DNA from: Thermoplasmata archaeon
GTDB taxonomy: Archaea; Thermoplasmatota; Thermoplasmata; Lutacidiplasmatales; UBA184
Length of the DNA: 38,964 nt
Direction of reading: 5' to 3'
NCBI GenBank assembly: GCA_021844945.1
Contig: JAKBSJ010000002.1
Location: 1-38,964, forward strand
Numbering within the stretch: position 1 is the stretch's first letter; each line of letters opens with the position of its first letter. This document shows positions 9,918-18,199 of this stretch, piece by piece. The notes beneath the pieces were generated by a model, which saw nothing but the letters and a program-made list of their open reading frames with translations, was not told the DNA's origin and made no database searches. A program made the translations under genes and the position numbers.

Positions 9918-10598
9918 TCAGATCGGCCGGAATCCCCGGCCGACGCGCAGGAAGGCCGATCGCACTCCGACCCGGAACTGACCCCACGGGGTGAGCGAGA
10001 GGCCCTCGGCCTGGGTCGCGCGGTGGCGAAGATGCTCGAGGAGGTCGTCCAGGGTCGAGAGCGGCTCCGGGACCAGCGTGTACGCTCGCCCGATCTCGTG
10101 CGGAGCGTGAGCGTCGCTGCCGCCGGTCGTCCCGAGGTGCCGCTGCGCCGCGACCAGCTCGGCCCGGTCGTTGGCGATCTCCGAGTTGTGTCCGTTGCGA
10201 GTTTCCAGGGCATCGATCCGCGTCTCCCGTGCGACCCGTTCGCCCACGCCGTGGTTCCGACGGAACGGGTGCGCCACCACCGCCACGCCTCCGTGGGCCT
10301 CGACCCAATCGACGGTCTCGGCCACGAGACGCCCCCGAGGCGGCGTCTCGGAGAGCCCGTACGCGAGCAGGTGGCCCTCGTGGGCCGATATCTCGACGCC
10401 CGGGACGAAGAGATAGCGGGGATACTTCTTCTGAAGTTCGGCCAGTTTGCCCAGACCTTGGAGCGTGTTGTGGTCGGTCAACGCGAACCCCCGGAGCCCC
10501 GCCTCCGTCACCCGCAGGACGATCGCCTCGACCGTCATCCGGGAGTCCGGGGAATAGCGAGAGTGCACGTGCAGATCGAGCCGGGCCTCGTCGGTCAT
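9918..10598 (-). CDS. PHP-domain phosphoesterase
   Basis: A 226-residue PHP-superfamily metal-dependent hydrolase. The metal-ligand motifs appear in order: DLHVHSRYSPDS, LTDHNTL, VPGVEISAHEGH, VAHPFRRNHG, TRNGHNSEI and GGSDAHAPHEIG. Related stand-alone proteins hydrolyse phosphate esters or nucleotides such as AMP or pAp; the substrate here is not predictable. The ATG overlaps the metG stop by 4 nt (ATGA), so the two are co-translated. The ~25 residues at the C-terminus are basic and lie outside the core domain. Histidinol phosphatase is an alternative, though no other histidine genes are present. Confidence 0.88.
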   Translation of the reverse strand: MTDEARLDLHVHSRYSPDSRMTVEAIVLRVTEAGLRGFALTDHNTLQGLGKLAELQKKYPRYLFVPGVEISAHEGHLLAYGLSETPPRGRLVAETVDWVEAHGGVAVVAHPFRRNHGVGERVARETRIDALETRNGHNSEIANDRAELVAAQRHLGTTGGSDAHAPHEIGRAYTLVPEPLSTLDDLLEHLRHRATQAEGLSLTPWGQFRVGVRSAFLRVGRGFRPI

Positions 10599-12850
10599 CG
10601 GACAACGGCGCCGGCGGCGACCGGCTCGGAAGGACGAATCGGTCCCGCTGGGCCGAAGGTGAGTATCGACCCTGCCGCCGCATCGGGAGCGGCCAGGCGC
10701 ACCACGACCAGCGAGCCGGGAGGAGCGCTGCCCGTGGCCGTGATCGACCGGTCCTTCAGGCGGACGCGGGAGCCCCCTCCATCGGTCGGACCTTCGACCT
10801 GGCCGATGACCAAGGGAGAACGCCCCAGGTCGTCGATCGAGATTTCGGGAGCGGGTTCCGGGGTTCCGTCGATGGAAGAGCCCGCGGGAAGCTCATCCGG
10901 TGGCGACAGCAGCACCGGACGGCCGTCGATCTCGCTCGCGAGAAGCATCCCCTGGCTGGTCTTCCGGCGGATCGTACGGTGGGCGAGGTTCGCGAGGACC
11001 ACGATCCGCCGACCGATCAGCTGCTCGGGAGCATAGGTGCCCCGGATCCCCGCGACGATGGTGCGCGGGTGAGGTTCGCCGAGGTCTACGGTCAGGACGA
11101 GGAGGCGGTCGGCCTCGGGATGGGGCTCCGCCACTCGCACGATACCCACGCGGATCGCGAGCGGCGGCGGGGCGCGGATCGGACCGGGGGAAGGCGCAGC
11201 GGGGGTTCCCGGAGCGGCGGAGGCGCGAGGGAACAGGGGTTCGACCTTCCCGAGGGTCTGCCCGGGTGTCGGGGGCCGCAACGCTTGCTCCCAGCGGCCG
11301 TCCGCCAGCGGAACGTCGGACCCGATCATCGTCAGGATGCGCTCGGACGTCGTCGGGAGGGTCGGCGCGAGCCAGGTGGCGATCGCCCTCAGGCGCCAGA
11401 TCGTCTCGTAGAGGACCCTTGCCTGTTCGGCCGGGTCTAGGCCCCACGGCTTCGCCTCGTGGAACGCTCGGTTGGCCTCCCGCACCTCCTCGAGCACGAG
11501 GTCCAGCGCTTCCTTCAGGTGGACCGCCTCGTACTCCTCCTCGATGCGGGTGTGCGCTCCCATGAGGTGGGATCCGACCCCATCCGCCTCCGTGGAGCTC
11601 CAGCTCGGCGGCGGCTGCGGGATCCGGTTCCCGTGCTTGTCGCGGGCGAGGACGAGCGTGCGCTGGACGAGGTTGCCGAGCTGGTTCGCGAGGATCTCGT
11701 CGCGCAGGCGCTCGAACTCGTCCGCATCGAAGTCCGTGTCGTGGTTCTGCGGCGCGAGGAGCGCGGCGTAGAACCGCACCACGTCGACCGGATAGCGATC
11801 GAGGAGCGAGGGGACGAAGACGTCAAACTCCTTCATCCGCGACTTCGATACCTTCTGTCCGCCCAGGTTCATCCACTCGTTCGCCGGAACGTCGTACGGT
11901 ACCTGGAGACCTTGCGCGCCGAGGAGCATCGCGGGCCATTCGATCGTATGGTGGAACCGATTGTCCTTCCCGACAAAGTAGTACTGGCGGACGGGTTCGG
12001 AGGCGTCCCAGAACCGATGCCAAGCGTCCGACCGACCGGCCCGGATCGCCCATTCCCGCGCGGCGGAGAGGTAACCGATCAGGGCCTCGAACCAGACGTA
12101 GAAGACCTTGCCATCGTAGCCGTCCAGAGGGATCGGGACTCCCCAGTCGAGGTCCCGAGTGATCGGGGTGGGATGCAGTCCCTCCGAAAGGAAGTTCTCG
12201 GCGACCCGTCGGGTCCCGGCCCGCCAGTGCGGACGGGCGTCGACGAACTCGGCCACCGCGCTCTCGAGCTTGTCGAGCTCGAGGTAGAAGTGCTCGGACG
12301 GTCGGAACTCCGCCGGGGTCCCGCAAAGCGCGCACCGGGGGGAACCGAGCTGTCGGATGTTGATCGGTCGTCCGCAATGGTCGCACTCGTCCCCTCGGGC
12401 GTCCGGGAATCCGCAGTGCGGACAGATCCCGAGCGCGTAGCGATCGGGCAGGAAACGTCGATGCTGAGGGCAGTACGGTCCCTCCTCGGTTCGGCGCCGG
12501 ATGTACCCGTTCTCAAGGAGGGTCAGGAACATCTCGTCGACCGTACGCTCGTGGTTCACGGTGTGGGTGTCGGTGTAGAGGTCGAAGGAGATCCCGGCTC
12601 GAGAGAACGTCGCCTTGTGGACCGCGTGATAGCGGCGCGCGATCGCTTCGGGGGTCGTACGTTCCTCCTCGGCTCGCACGAGCAGAGGAGTGCCGTGCAT
12701 GTCGGACCCCGAGACCATCAGGACCTCGTGGCCCTTCAGACGGTGATACCGAGCGAAGATGTCGGCGGGCAGATACGTGCTCGCGAACTGGCCGATATGG
12801 ATCGGCCCATTAGCGTACGGCCACGAGGCCGCCACGAAGATCCGCGGCAT
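10595..12850 (-). CDS. metG: Methionine-tRNA ligase with C-terminal tRNA-binding domain and extra tail
   Basis: A 751-residue class I synthetase charging tRNA-Met. FVAASWPYANGPIHIGQ contains the HIGH-box (HIGQ, residues 18-21) and KVSKSR (~333-338) is the KMSKS loop. Four cysteine groups (CPQH, CPHC, CDHC, CALC; residues ~127-176) form the double zinc knuckle. The anticodon-binding helices follow. A Trbp111/EMAP-like domain occupies ~563-657 (AIRVGIVRVAEPHPEADRL). About 90 further residues follow it, with a second small beta-rich stretch (PLVIGQVEGPTD...LVVVRLAAP), not standard for MetRS. I chose the ATG at 12850, where homology begins; an upstream in-frame start at 12880 adds only ten residues. 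It overlaps the PHP gene by 4 nt and is divergent from thyX. Confidence 0.95.
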   Translation of the reverse strand: MPRIFVAASWPYANGPIHIGQFASTYLPADIFARYHRLKGHEVLMVSGSDMHGTPLLVRAEEERTTPEAIARRYHAVHKATFSRAGISFDLYTDTHTVNHERTVDEMFLTLLENGYIRRRTEEGPYCPQHRRFLPDRYALGICPHCGFPDARGDECDHCGRPINIRQLGSPRCALCGTPAEFRPSEHFYLELDKLESAVAEFVDARPHWRAGTRRVAENFLSEGLHPTPITRDLDWGVPIPLDGYDGKVFYVWFEALIGYLSAAREWAIRAGRSDAWHRFWDASEPVRQYYFVGKDNRFHHTIEWPAMLLGAQGLQVPYDVPANEWMNLGGQKVSKSRMKEFDVFVPSLLDRYPVDVVRFYAALLAPQNHDTDFDADEFERLRDEILANQLGNLVQRTLVLARDKHGNRIPQPPPSWSSTEADGVGSHLMGAHTRIEEEYEAVHLKEALDLVLEEVREANRAFHEAKPWGLDPAEQARVLYETIWRLRAIATWLAPTLPTTSERILTMIGSDVPLADGRWEQALRPPTPGQTLGKVEPLFPRASAAPGTPAAPSPGPIRAPPPLAIRVGIVRVAEPHPEADRLLVLTVDLGEPHPRTIVAGIRGTYAPEQLIGRRIVVLANLAHRTIRRKTSQGMLLASEIDGRPVLLSPPDELPAGSSIDGTPEPAPEISIDDLGRSPLVIGQVEGPTDGGGSRVRLKDRSITATGSAPPGSLVVVRLAAPDAAAGSILTFGPAGPIRPSEPVAAGAVVR

Positions 12851-12910
12851 CCGCCCTCCGGCCGAGTCGAGACCTGCCACGGCAAAAAGTTGCCCACCGA
12901 GCGCGTCGTG

Positions 12911-12920
12911 CCCTTTATGG
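12911..12920 (+). promoter_or_regulatory. TATA-like box for thyX
   Basis: CCCTTTATGG is centred about 28 nt upstream of the GTG at 12943. This supports that GTG as the leaderless start of thyX. Confidence 0.45.
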
Positions 12921-12942
12921 AGGAGGCCGGGTTCCGCGCGTC

Positions 12943-13851
12943 GTGGCGGAACCGGAAGGCCCGCTCGAGCGTCCGAGGGTCGATGCGGCGGATCGCGAAC
13001 TCGGCGTTCGGCACCCGGTGCTGAGCCATGGTTTTGTGGCGCTCATCGACTACATGGGCAACGACGACGCGATCGTGCAAGCCGCGCGAGTCTCCTACGG
13101 TCGAGGGACCAAAACGGCCCGCGATGACCGGGGACTGATCCGTTACCTGATGCGGCACCAACACACGACCCCGTTCGAGATGGTCGAGTACAAGTTCCTC
13201 GTTCGGCTCCCGATCTTCGTCGCACGGCAGTGGGTCCGCCACCGCACCGCTTCGCTCAACGAGGTCAGCGCCCGCTATTCCGTCCTCGAGGACGAGTACG
13301 AGGTCCCGCCGCCCGAGGAGGTGCGCCACCAATCAACCCGGAACCGTCAGGGCCGCGGCGATCCCCTGCCCTCGGACGTCGTGAACGCCTTCCGGACCGA
13401 CCTCGAACGGGTCTCCCGGGACGCTTACGCCTCCTACCAACGGGCGCTCGAGGCCGGGGTCGCCCGGGAGACCGCGCGCCTTCTCCTGCCGGTCGCCTAC
13501 TACACCCAGTGGTACTGGAAGATCGACCTCCACAACCTGTTCCACTTCCTCTTGCTCCGCCTCGACCCCCACGCCCAAGAGGAGATCCGTCTCTTCGCCG
13601 CGGAGGTCGACCGGCTCGCCCGGCTCGTGTGCCCGATCGCCTTCGAGGCGTTCGAGGAGTTCCAGCTGCGCGCCTTGACCCTGACCCAGCGCGAACAGGT
13701 GGCGGTCCGGGCGTTGCTCGAAGGACGGACCCCGAAGGAGGCGTGCGCCCAGGCCGGTCTCGACCTCACCCGCCCGGACGGACAGCCTCTGAAGACCGGA
13801 GAAGGACCCGAGTTCCTCGAGAAGCTCGAGCGCCTTCGCCCGGCGCGCTGA
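12943..13851 (+). CDS. thyX: Flavin-dependent thymidylate synthase ThyX
   Basis: A 302-residue FAD-dependent enzyme methylating dUMP to dTMP with methylene-tetrahydrofolate (or an archaeal analogue) and NADPH. The diagnostic motif RHRTASLNEVSARYS is at residues 99-113. Upstream, HQHTTPFEMVEYKF is another conserved flavin/dUMP segment, and ETARLLLPVAYYTQWYWKID is the conserved C-terminal helix. The first ~25 residues precede the usual N-terminus (VLSHGFVALIDYMG); the GTG start is kept because a TATA-like element sits at the right distance. The C-terminal ~60 residues form a helical extension (VRALLEGRTPKEACAQAGL), making it longer than compact ThyX proteins. No thyA is visible in the window. 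Confidence 0.96.
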   Translation: MAEPEGPLERPRVDAADRELGVRHPVLSHGFVALIDYMGNDDAIVQAARVSYGRGTKTARDDRGLIRYLMRHQHTTPFEMVEYKFLVRLPIFVARQWVRHRTASLNEVSARYSVLEDEYEVPPPEEVRHQSTRNRQGRGDPLPSDVVNAFRTDLERVSRDAYASYQRALEAGVARETARLLLPVAYYTQWYWKIDLHNLFHFLLLRLDPHAQEEIRLFAAEVDRLARLVCPIAFEAFEEFQLRALTLTQREQVAVRALLEGRTPKEACAQAGLDLTRPDGQPLKTGEGPEFLEKLERLRPAR

Positions 13852-13887
13852 AAAACCGCGACGCTCCCCCGAGGGGTTCCGAGCGCG

Positions 13888-15087
13888 TCAGAAACGGGGG
13901 TCGTCTCCCGCATCGAGCGTGAAGCCGGGACGCGGGAGAAAATTGGGGTGGGGAGGAGGGAACCGACGCGGATCGACCGGCGCGAGCCGGTGCGACGCGC
14001 GGCCGCCGGGCCCCTCGATGAGCAGGTCGACCAGGCGGCGGGCCGCCCCGCCGGCGCGCATCACGCCGTAGCCGTTGAACCCGACGATCGCGTACACCCC
14101 CCGATCGGGGTCGACCGCGCCCACGTGGGGGCGTCGGTCGGGGGTCGACGTGCACACCCCCGCCCACGCGCGCACGAGCTCCGAGGCTTCCCACCCCGGA
14201 AGCCGGAGGCGAATCGTCTCGGCGAGATGAGAAAGGAAGCCCGGGTCGCCGGCGGTGACGAACCGATCGGGATCGGCCTCGACGCGCTCGGTCCCGTCGC
14301 CGGCGAGGACCCGGCCCGGTCCTTCGGGGCGGAAGTAGACGTCGGTGTCGAGGTCGTGACCGCTGGGGAAGACCTCCGGGGGAGCGACCGGAGGGCGGAG
14401 CGTCGCTGCCTGCACACGGTAGGGCGCGAGAGGGAGGCTCTGTCCGAGGGATCGCAACAGGGGCTTCGACCACGCGCCCGCGGCCACGATCGTCGTCCGC
14501 GCCCGGACCGTACGGGCGCTCGCGGAGAACGAGACTCCTGCGCTCTCGGCTCGGAGCGTGCCCGAGCCGTCCCCGAACCATACCTCCGCGCCGCGGGCTC
14601 GTGCTTCGGCCAGGTAGGCGTCGGTCGCGGCGCTGGGCGTCACGACGGCGTCGACGGTCCCGCGCAGTCCGGCACGCACGTCCTCGAAGCGTCCCCATGG
14701 AAACGCCGACGCGAGCTCCGTCGGCCCGACGCGATCCACCGAGACACCCCAGCCGCGCAACCGACGGTACACGACGTCGATCGCATCGGCCGCGACGGGG
14801 TTCGTCGTCCAGCGAAGGAAGCCGTTGCGGGCGAAGTTGATCTCCGGGTGGGTGCGCGAGAGGTCGGCGTACTCTTCCGCGGTCGCCCGAGCGACCTCTA
14901 CGTCCCACTCGTTCCACAGCTGGTCGGTCACGATCCCCGCCGCCCGCCCGCTTGCGCCGGCGTTGGGGATCCGGGCTTCGTACAGGAGCACCGATCGCTC
15001 TCCCCGTCGCCCGAGATGGTAGGCGGTCGCCGCACCTGCGAGGCCGCCCCCGAGCACGAGATAATCGAACCGCCCGGAAGAGTTCAC
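13888..15087 (-). CDS. FAD-dependent oxidoreductase, DAO family
   Basis: A 399-residue flavoprotein of the D-amino-acid oxidase/glycine oxidase fold. The dinucleotide-binding motif YLVLGGGLAGAATAYHLGRR is at the N-terminus, and the second FAD segment TTIVAAGAWSKPLL lies near mid-protein. The C-terminal signature includes AWAGVCTSTPDRRPHVGAVD and IVGFNGYGVMRAGGAAR. Relatives oxidise secondary or D-amino acids such as sarcosine, glycine or proline; the substrate is not determinable. The start is a GTG, 21 nt after the xer recombinase stop on the same strand, so co-transcription is possible though functionally unrelated. It is convergent with thyX. Absence of a signal peptide puts it in the cytoplasm. 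Confidence 0.88.
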   Translation of the reverse strand: MNSSGRFDYLVLGGGLAGAATAYHLGRRGERSVLLYEARIPNAGASGRAAGIVTDQLWNEWDVEVARATAEEYADLSRTHPEINFARNGFLRWTTNPVAADAIDVVYRRLRGWGVSVDRVGPTELASAFPWGRFEDVRAGLRGTVDAVVTPSAATDAYLAEARARGAEVWFGDGSGTLRAESAGVSFSASARTVRARTTIVAAGAWSKPLLRSLGQSLPLAPYRVQAATLRPPVAPPEVFPSGHDLDTDVYFRPEGPGRVLAGDGTERVEADPDRFVTAGDPGFLSHLAETIRLRLPGWEASELVRAWAGVCTSTPDRRPHVGAVDPDRGVYAIVGFNGYGVMRAGGAARRLVDLLIEGPGGRASHRLAPVDPRRFPPPHPNFLPRPGFTLDAGDDPRF

Positions 15088-15108
15088 GCCGGGCGGAAGG
15101 TCGCGCGG

Positions 15109-16080
15109 TTAATAGCCCGGCTTCGCGCGTTCATAGGCCGCGCGCAGCGACTGGGTGTCGACGTGCGTGTAGATCTGCGTCGTCGCGACGGACGCATGCC
15201 CGAGGAGCTTCTGGATGTAGCGGATGTCGCAGCCGCGCGCGAGCAACGCGGTCGCGAGAGAGTGACGGAGCATGTGGGGGGTCACGCGACGCTCGATACC
15301 GGCCGTGCGCGCGGCCGAGCGCACGACCCGTTCGACCGTCACCGGTCCGACGGGGAAGAGGCGCGAGCTGGGGGTTCTCGCGATCGCGCGGCCCGGGGCA
15401 TCCGTGTCCTTCTCGGCCCGGGTCGCGCGGTCCGCGAGATAGCGGTCGATGGCCGCTCGGGCGCGCTCGTCCAGAACAACCTCCCGATCCTTGTCGCCCT
15501 TCCCGGATCGGACGTGGAGCACGTTCCGGTCGAGATCGAGGTCGTCCAGCTCGGTGTGGCACAATTCGCCGACGCGCAGGCCGCCGTAGCCCAGCACGTG
15601 GATCATGGCGCTGTCCCGCGGGGAGGGAGCGACCGCCTCGAACAGGCGATGCATCTCTTCCTCGTTGAGGTAGCGGGGGAGGCGCTCGGGCCGACGTGGG
15701 GGTTCGAGCTGGTCCGCGATTCCGAGGCCGAAGCTCCGGAACATGCAGGTGAGCCCGCGGATCGTGGTGTAGAGCGAGTTCTTCGAGTATCGGCGCTGGA
15801 TCGCAAGGTGCTCGCGGAAGGCGTCGAGATCTCGGGCGCCGACCTCCTCGATCGGCTTCCGGACGAACGCGAAGAACATCCGGGCGATGTGAGTGTACTG
15901 CTTCACCGTGCAGGGACTGCGCTCCTGGGAGCGTAGGTATCGCTCGAACCGCCGGACCGTTTCTTCCGGATCGAACCGCCCGACGTCCGTCAGAGGAGCC
16001 GACGCGGCCCCGGTGGGATTCGTCCTCGGGGAACGTCGGACCACAGGTTCCGCACGAGCCCGGAACGCCGCGGTCGCCAT
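15109..16080 (-). CDS. xerA: Tyrosine recombinase, XerA/XerD-like
   Basis: A 323-residue site-specific recombinase. The N-terminal SAM-like core-binding domain spans ~38-125 (FERYLRSQERSPCTVKQYTH). The catalytic domain has the complete set of residues: R169 (GYGGLRVGE), K194 (SGKGDKDR), H269 and R272 (HMLRHSLAT), H295 (LLGHAS) and the nucleophile Y304 (TQIYTHV). In archaea XerA resolves chromosome dimers at a dif site. The first ~35 residues are an extra low-complexity extension compared with typical XerA (~290). The ATG is backed by a TATA-like box 30 nt upstream. No flanking attachment repeats or integrase-associated genes are seen, so a housekeeping role is more likely than a mobile element. 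Confidence 0.92.
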   Translation of the reverse strand: MATAAFRARAEPVVRRSPRTNPTGAASAPLTDVGRFDPEETVRRFERYLRSQERSPCTVKQYTHIARMFFAFVRKPIEEVGARDLDAFREHLAIQRRYSKNSLYTTIRGLTCMFRSFGLGIADQLEPPRRPERLPRYLNEEEMHRLFEAVAPSPRDSAMIHVLGYGGLRVGELCHTELDDLDLDRNVLHVRSGKGDKDREVVLDERARAAIDRYLADRATRAEKDTDAPGRAIARTPSSRLFPVGPVTVERVVRSAARTAGIERRVTPHMLRHSLATALLARGCDIRYIQKLLGHASVATTQIYTHVDTQSLRAAYERAKPGY

Positions 16081-16105
16081 CGCAAGCGGTCCGGCCGACT
16101 TTGGC

Positions 16106-16113
16106 CTAATAAC
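16106..16113 (-). promoter_or_regulatory. TATA-like box for xerA
   Basis: On the minus strand GTTATTAG is centred about 30 nt before the xerA ATG. It stands out as an A/T island in the 75-bp gap after the upstream membrane-protein gene. Confidence 0.5.
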
Positions 16114-16155
16114 CGTATGCGCGCAGAGGAAGCGACGCGACGCGGGATCGCGCTC

Positions 16156-17178
16156 TCACACGTCGGTCACCGACGCTTGGGAGGGCCGTCGTCGCGCGAG
16201 CCGGAGCCGCGCGGTTCTCCACCACCGGTCGATCCGGGAGCGGAAGAGCGCGTAGGCCCAGACAGGCCACACGTAGTAGTTCCAGTGGTCCCAGAGGTCG
16301 GCGACCCCTCGCACGCCGCTGCTTACCCCGGCGCAGCCGGGGCCCCATCCGAGGGTGAGCGCCTGACAGTAGATGCCGCTCCCTTCCCCGGGCCAAAGGA
16401 GGAAGGGCAAGACCCAAACCGCGGAGATCACGAGGACGAGGGTCGCCCCCACCCATCGGCGTTGAATAAGATAGAAGGCGAGCCAGAAGACGTTCGCGAA
16501 CTGCTTCATCCCGTACGTGAGATACTCGACGACCTTCGCCTTCGGACCGCTCCATCCCCGCAGGCTGAGGGTCATCAGGAACAGTACGAGAAGGTCGTTG
16601 AACCCGTTCGCGGCGAGGAGTGCGACGACGGGGCTTGCGAGGGTGAGCGAGGCGAACTCGTCCTTCCGGACCAGGTAGACCAGGCCGAGCCAGGCCGCCA
16701 CGGAGAGGAGCTCGTAGCCGAGGATCCCGGTGCCGGGGATCTGGAGGAACGAGATCAGCGGCAGATAGGTGTCGTAGCTCGTCGAGATCACCGGGTAGCT
16801 GATGAACGGTCCGTAGTGGACGGTGTAGGGGACGATCAGGAGGTGCCAGTAGGGGTTCACGAGCGAGACCATCATGTTCCCGTAGAGCGGGGTCGTGTAC
16901 CCTTCGTCGGTAGCGCCGTTCCCGATCCCCGTGAAGATGCTCACGGCGGCGAGGACGACGCCGATGATCACCATCTCCCGTAGGAAGGCCTGGGGATCGC
17001 GACGGGAGCGACGTACGGTGAAGTAGGTCGAGACCGCGAGCAGGGTCGCGATGTCCCATGCGATCGTCGAGTAGGGGGAGATCCCCCGGACGGCGTAGAT
17101 GGCCACGTTGATGGCGGCCGCCCCGCCGAAGGTGGCCCCGAGGACGATCTCGGGAAGGTAGTGCTCGGTCCACCGCAT
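16156..17178 (-). CDS. Polytopic membrane protein, possibly GT-C-type glycosyltransferase
   Basis: A 340-residue protein with roughly eight to nine hydrophobic segments, beginning YLPEIVLGATFGGAAAINVA. The extra-membrane loops are aromatic-rich (NPYWHLLIVPYTVHYGPFI, DLWDHWNYYVWPVW). The terminus is basic (RSRIDRWWRTARLRLARR). The overall look, with aromatic loop residues and an acidic TDEGY in an early loop, resembles GT-C or DUF2029-like polyprenol-phosphate-sugar transferases, but no decisive motif is visible. I therefore call it an uncharacterised membrane protein. It is divergent from the tRNA thiolase operon; the strong TATA at 17231 belongs to that operon. Two cysteines (IYCQAL and GPGCAG) sit in one loop. 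Confidence 0.7.
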   Translation of the reverse strand: MRWTEHYLPEIVLGATFGGAAAINVAIYAVRGISPYSTIAWDIATLLAVSTYFTVRRSRRDPQAFLREMVIIGVVLAAVSIFTGIGNGATDEGYTTPLYGNMMVSLVNPYWHLLIVPYTVHYGPFISYPVISTSYDTYLPLISFLQIPGTGILGYELLSVAAWLGLVYLVRKDEFASLTLASPVVALLAANGFNDLLVLFLMTLSLRGWSGPKAKVVEYLTYGMKQFANVFWLAFYLIQRRWVGATLVLVISAVWVLPFLLWPGEGSGIYCQALTLGWGPGCAGVSSGVRGVADLWDHWNYYVWPVWAYALFRSRIDRWWRTARLRLARRRPSQASVTDV

Positions 17179-17230
17179 GTACGCCCGCGCAGGCGGGTCC
17201 CTCCACGTAAGGGTAGCGGCGCCACGGCGG

Positions 17231-17240
17231 CATAAATATC
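17231..17240 (+). promoter_or_regulatory. TATA box for the ttuA-hbd-prsW operon
   Basis: CATAAATATC is a strong archaeal TATA element centred about 25 nt upstream of the GTG at 17261. It decides the start codon: a longer in-frame reading from 17177 would begin upstream of the promoter. Confidence 0.65.
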
Positions 17241-17260
17241 GGCGCCGGCTGGACGGGAAC

Positions 17261-18199
17261 GTGGAATGCGCGCTCTGCTCCGAGACCGCCGTGGTCGACC
17301 AACCGTACGCGGGCGTCCACCTCTGCGAAAAACACTTCCGAAGGTCCGTCGACGAAAGGGTGCGACGGGAGCTGCACCGACAAATCCCCCGCTTTCCTGG
17401 CGGGACGATCGCGATCGCCCTTTCGGGCGGGAAGGACTCTTCGGTCGCGCTCGTAGAGACCCAGCGTTACTTCGGACGGCGGCCGAACGTGAAGCTCGTG
17501 GCGATCAGCGTCGACGAGGGGATCGCCGGTTACCGGCCCCCCACGCTCCGGGCGGCCGAGCGCCTGACGACCCAGCTCGGGATCGAGCATCGCATCGCCC
17601 GGGCCCAGGACGAGCTGGGAACGACCACCGACCGGGCCGCGGTCTCCCTTCCGACCACGATCCCGTGTTCGTTCTGCGGGGTCTGGCGCCGGCGCATGCT
17701 GAACGACCTCGCCCAACGGGTCGATGCACGGGCGCTCGTCCTCGGCTTCAACCTGGATGACCTCGCCCAGACGATCCTCATGAACCTCGCTCGGGGGGAC
17801 CTCCGCCGCCTCTCCCGGATGGCGCCGCACCGCCACCGTCAGCCCGGCCTCGTGCCCCGGATCGCCCCCCTCGCCGACATCCCCGAGCGGGAGGTCTACC
17901 TCTACGCCCTCCTGAGCGGGCTTCCGTTCGACCATGGGGAGTGCCCTCACGCCGCCCGCGCGGCCCGAAACGTCTATCGCGAGGTCGTCTGGCGCCTCGA
18001 GGAAGAGGTGCCCGGAACCCGCCACTCGCTGCGTCGCACCCACCGCGAGCTCGTCGACGGGGGCTTCCTGGAGCGGGTCGGCGCGCCGGGCCTGTGCATC
18101 TCGTGCGGCGCACCGTCCGCCGGAGCTCGCTGTCGGGCGTGCGACTACCTCGAGCAGGCCCGATCGGCCACCGCTCCTGCGAGCAGCGGGGCCACGTGA
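17261..18199 (+). CDS. tRNA 2-thiolation protein, TtuA/Ncs6 family
   Basis: A 312-residue PP-loop ATPase that adenylates tRNA uridine before sulfur insertion (s2U54 for TtuA, s2U34 for Ncs6). An N-terminal zinc finger has C3, C6, C22 and H25. The ATP-binding SGGKDSS is at 55-61. The catalytic iron-sulfur cysteines are C136 and C139 in CSFC and C228 in GECPHA. The C-terminal zinc site is CISCGAPSAGARCRAC. All key residues of the cluster-dependent subtype are present. The GTG start is chosen because a strong TATA box lies 25 nt upstream and the zinc finger begins two residues in. The stop overlaps the next gene (GTGA). Position 54 and position 34 specificity cannot be told apart here. Confidence 0.92.
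   Translation: MECALCSETAVVDQPYAGVHLCEKHFRRSVDERVRRELHRQIPRFPGGTIAIALSGGKDSSVALVETQRYFGRRPNVKLVAISVDEGIAGYRPPTLRAAERLTTQLGIEHRIARAQDELGTTTDRAAVSLPTTIPCSFCGVWRRRMLNDLAQRVDARALVLGFNLDDLAQTILMNLARGDLRRLSRMAPHRHRQPGLVPRIAPLADIPEREVYLYALLSGLPFDHGECPHAARAARNVYREVVWRLEEEVPGTRHSLRRTHRELVDGGFLERVGAPGLCISCGAPSAGARCRACDYLEQARSATAPASSGAT

Noticed and set aside
15088-16155. Possible mobile element around the tyrosine recombinase
   Set aside because: No flanking direct repeats, adjacent tRNA gene, excisionase or phage-type genes are present. The protein is of the housekeeping XerA type.
16106-18043. 645-codon minus-strand frame across the membrane protein and tRNA thiolase genes
   Set aside because: It crosses two well-supported genes and a strong TATA box. 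Its composition is that of a shadow frame.
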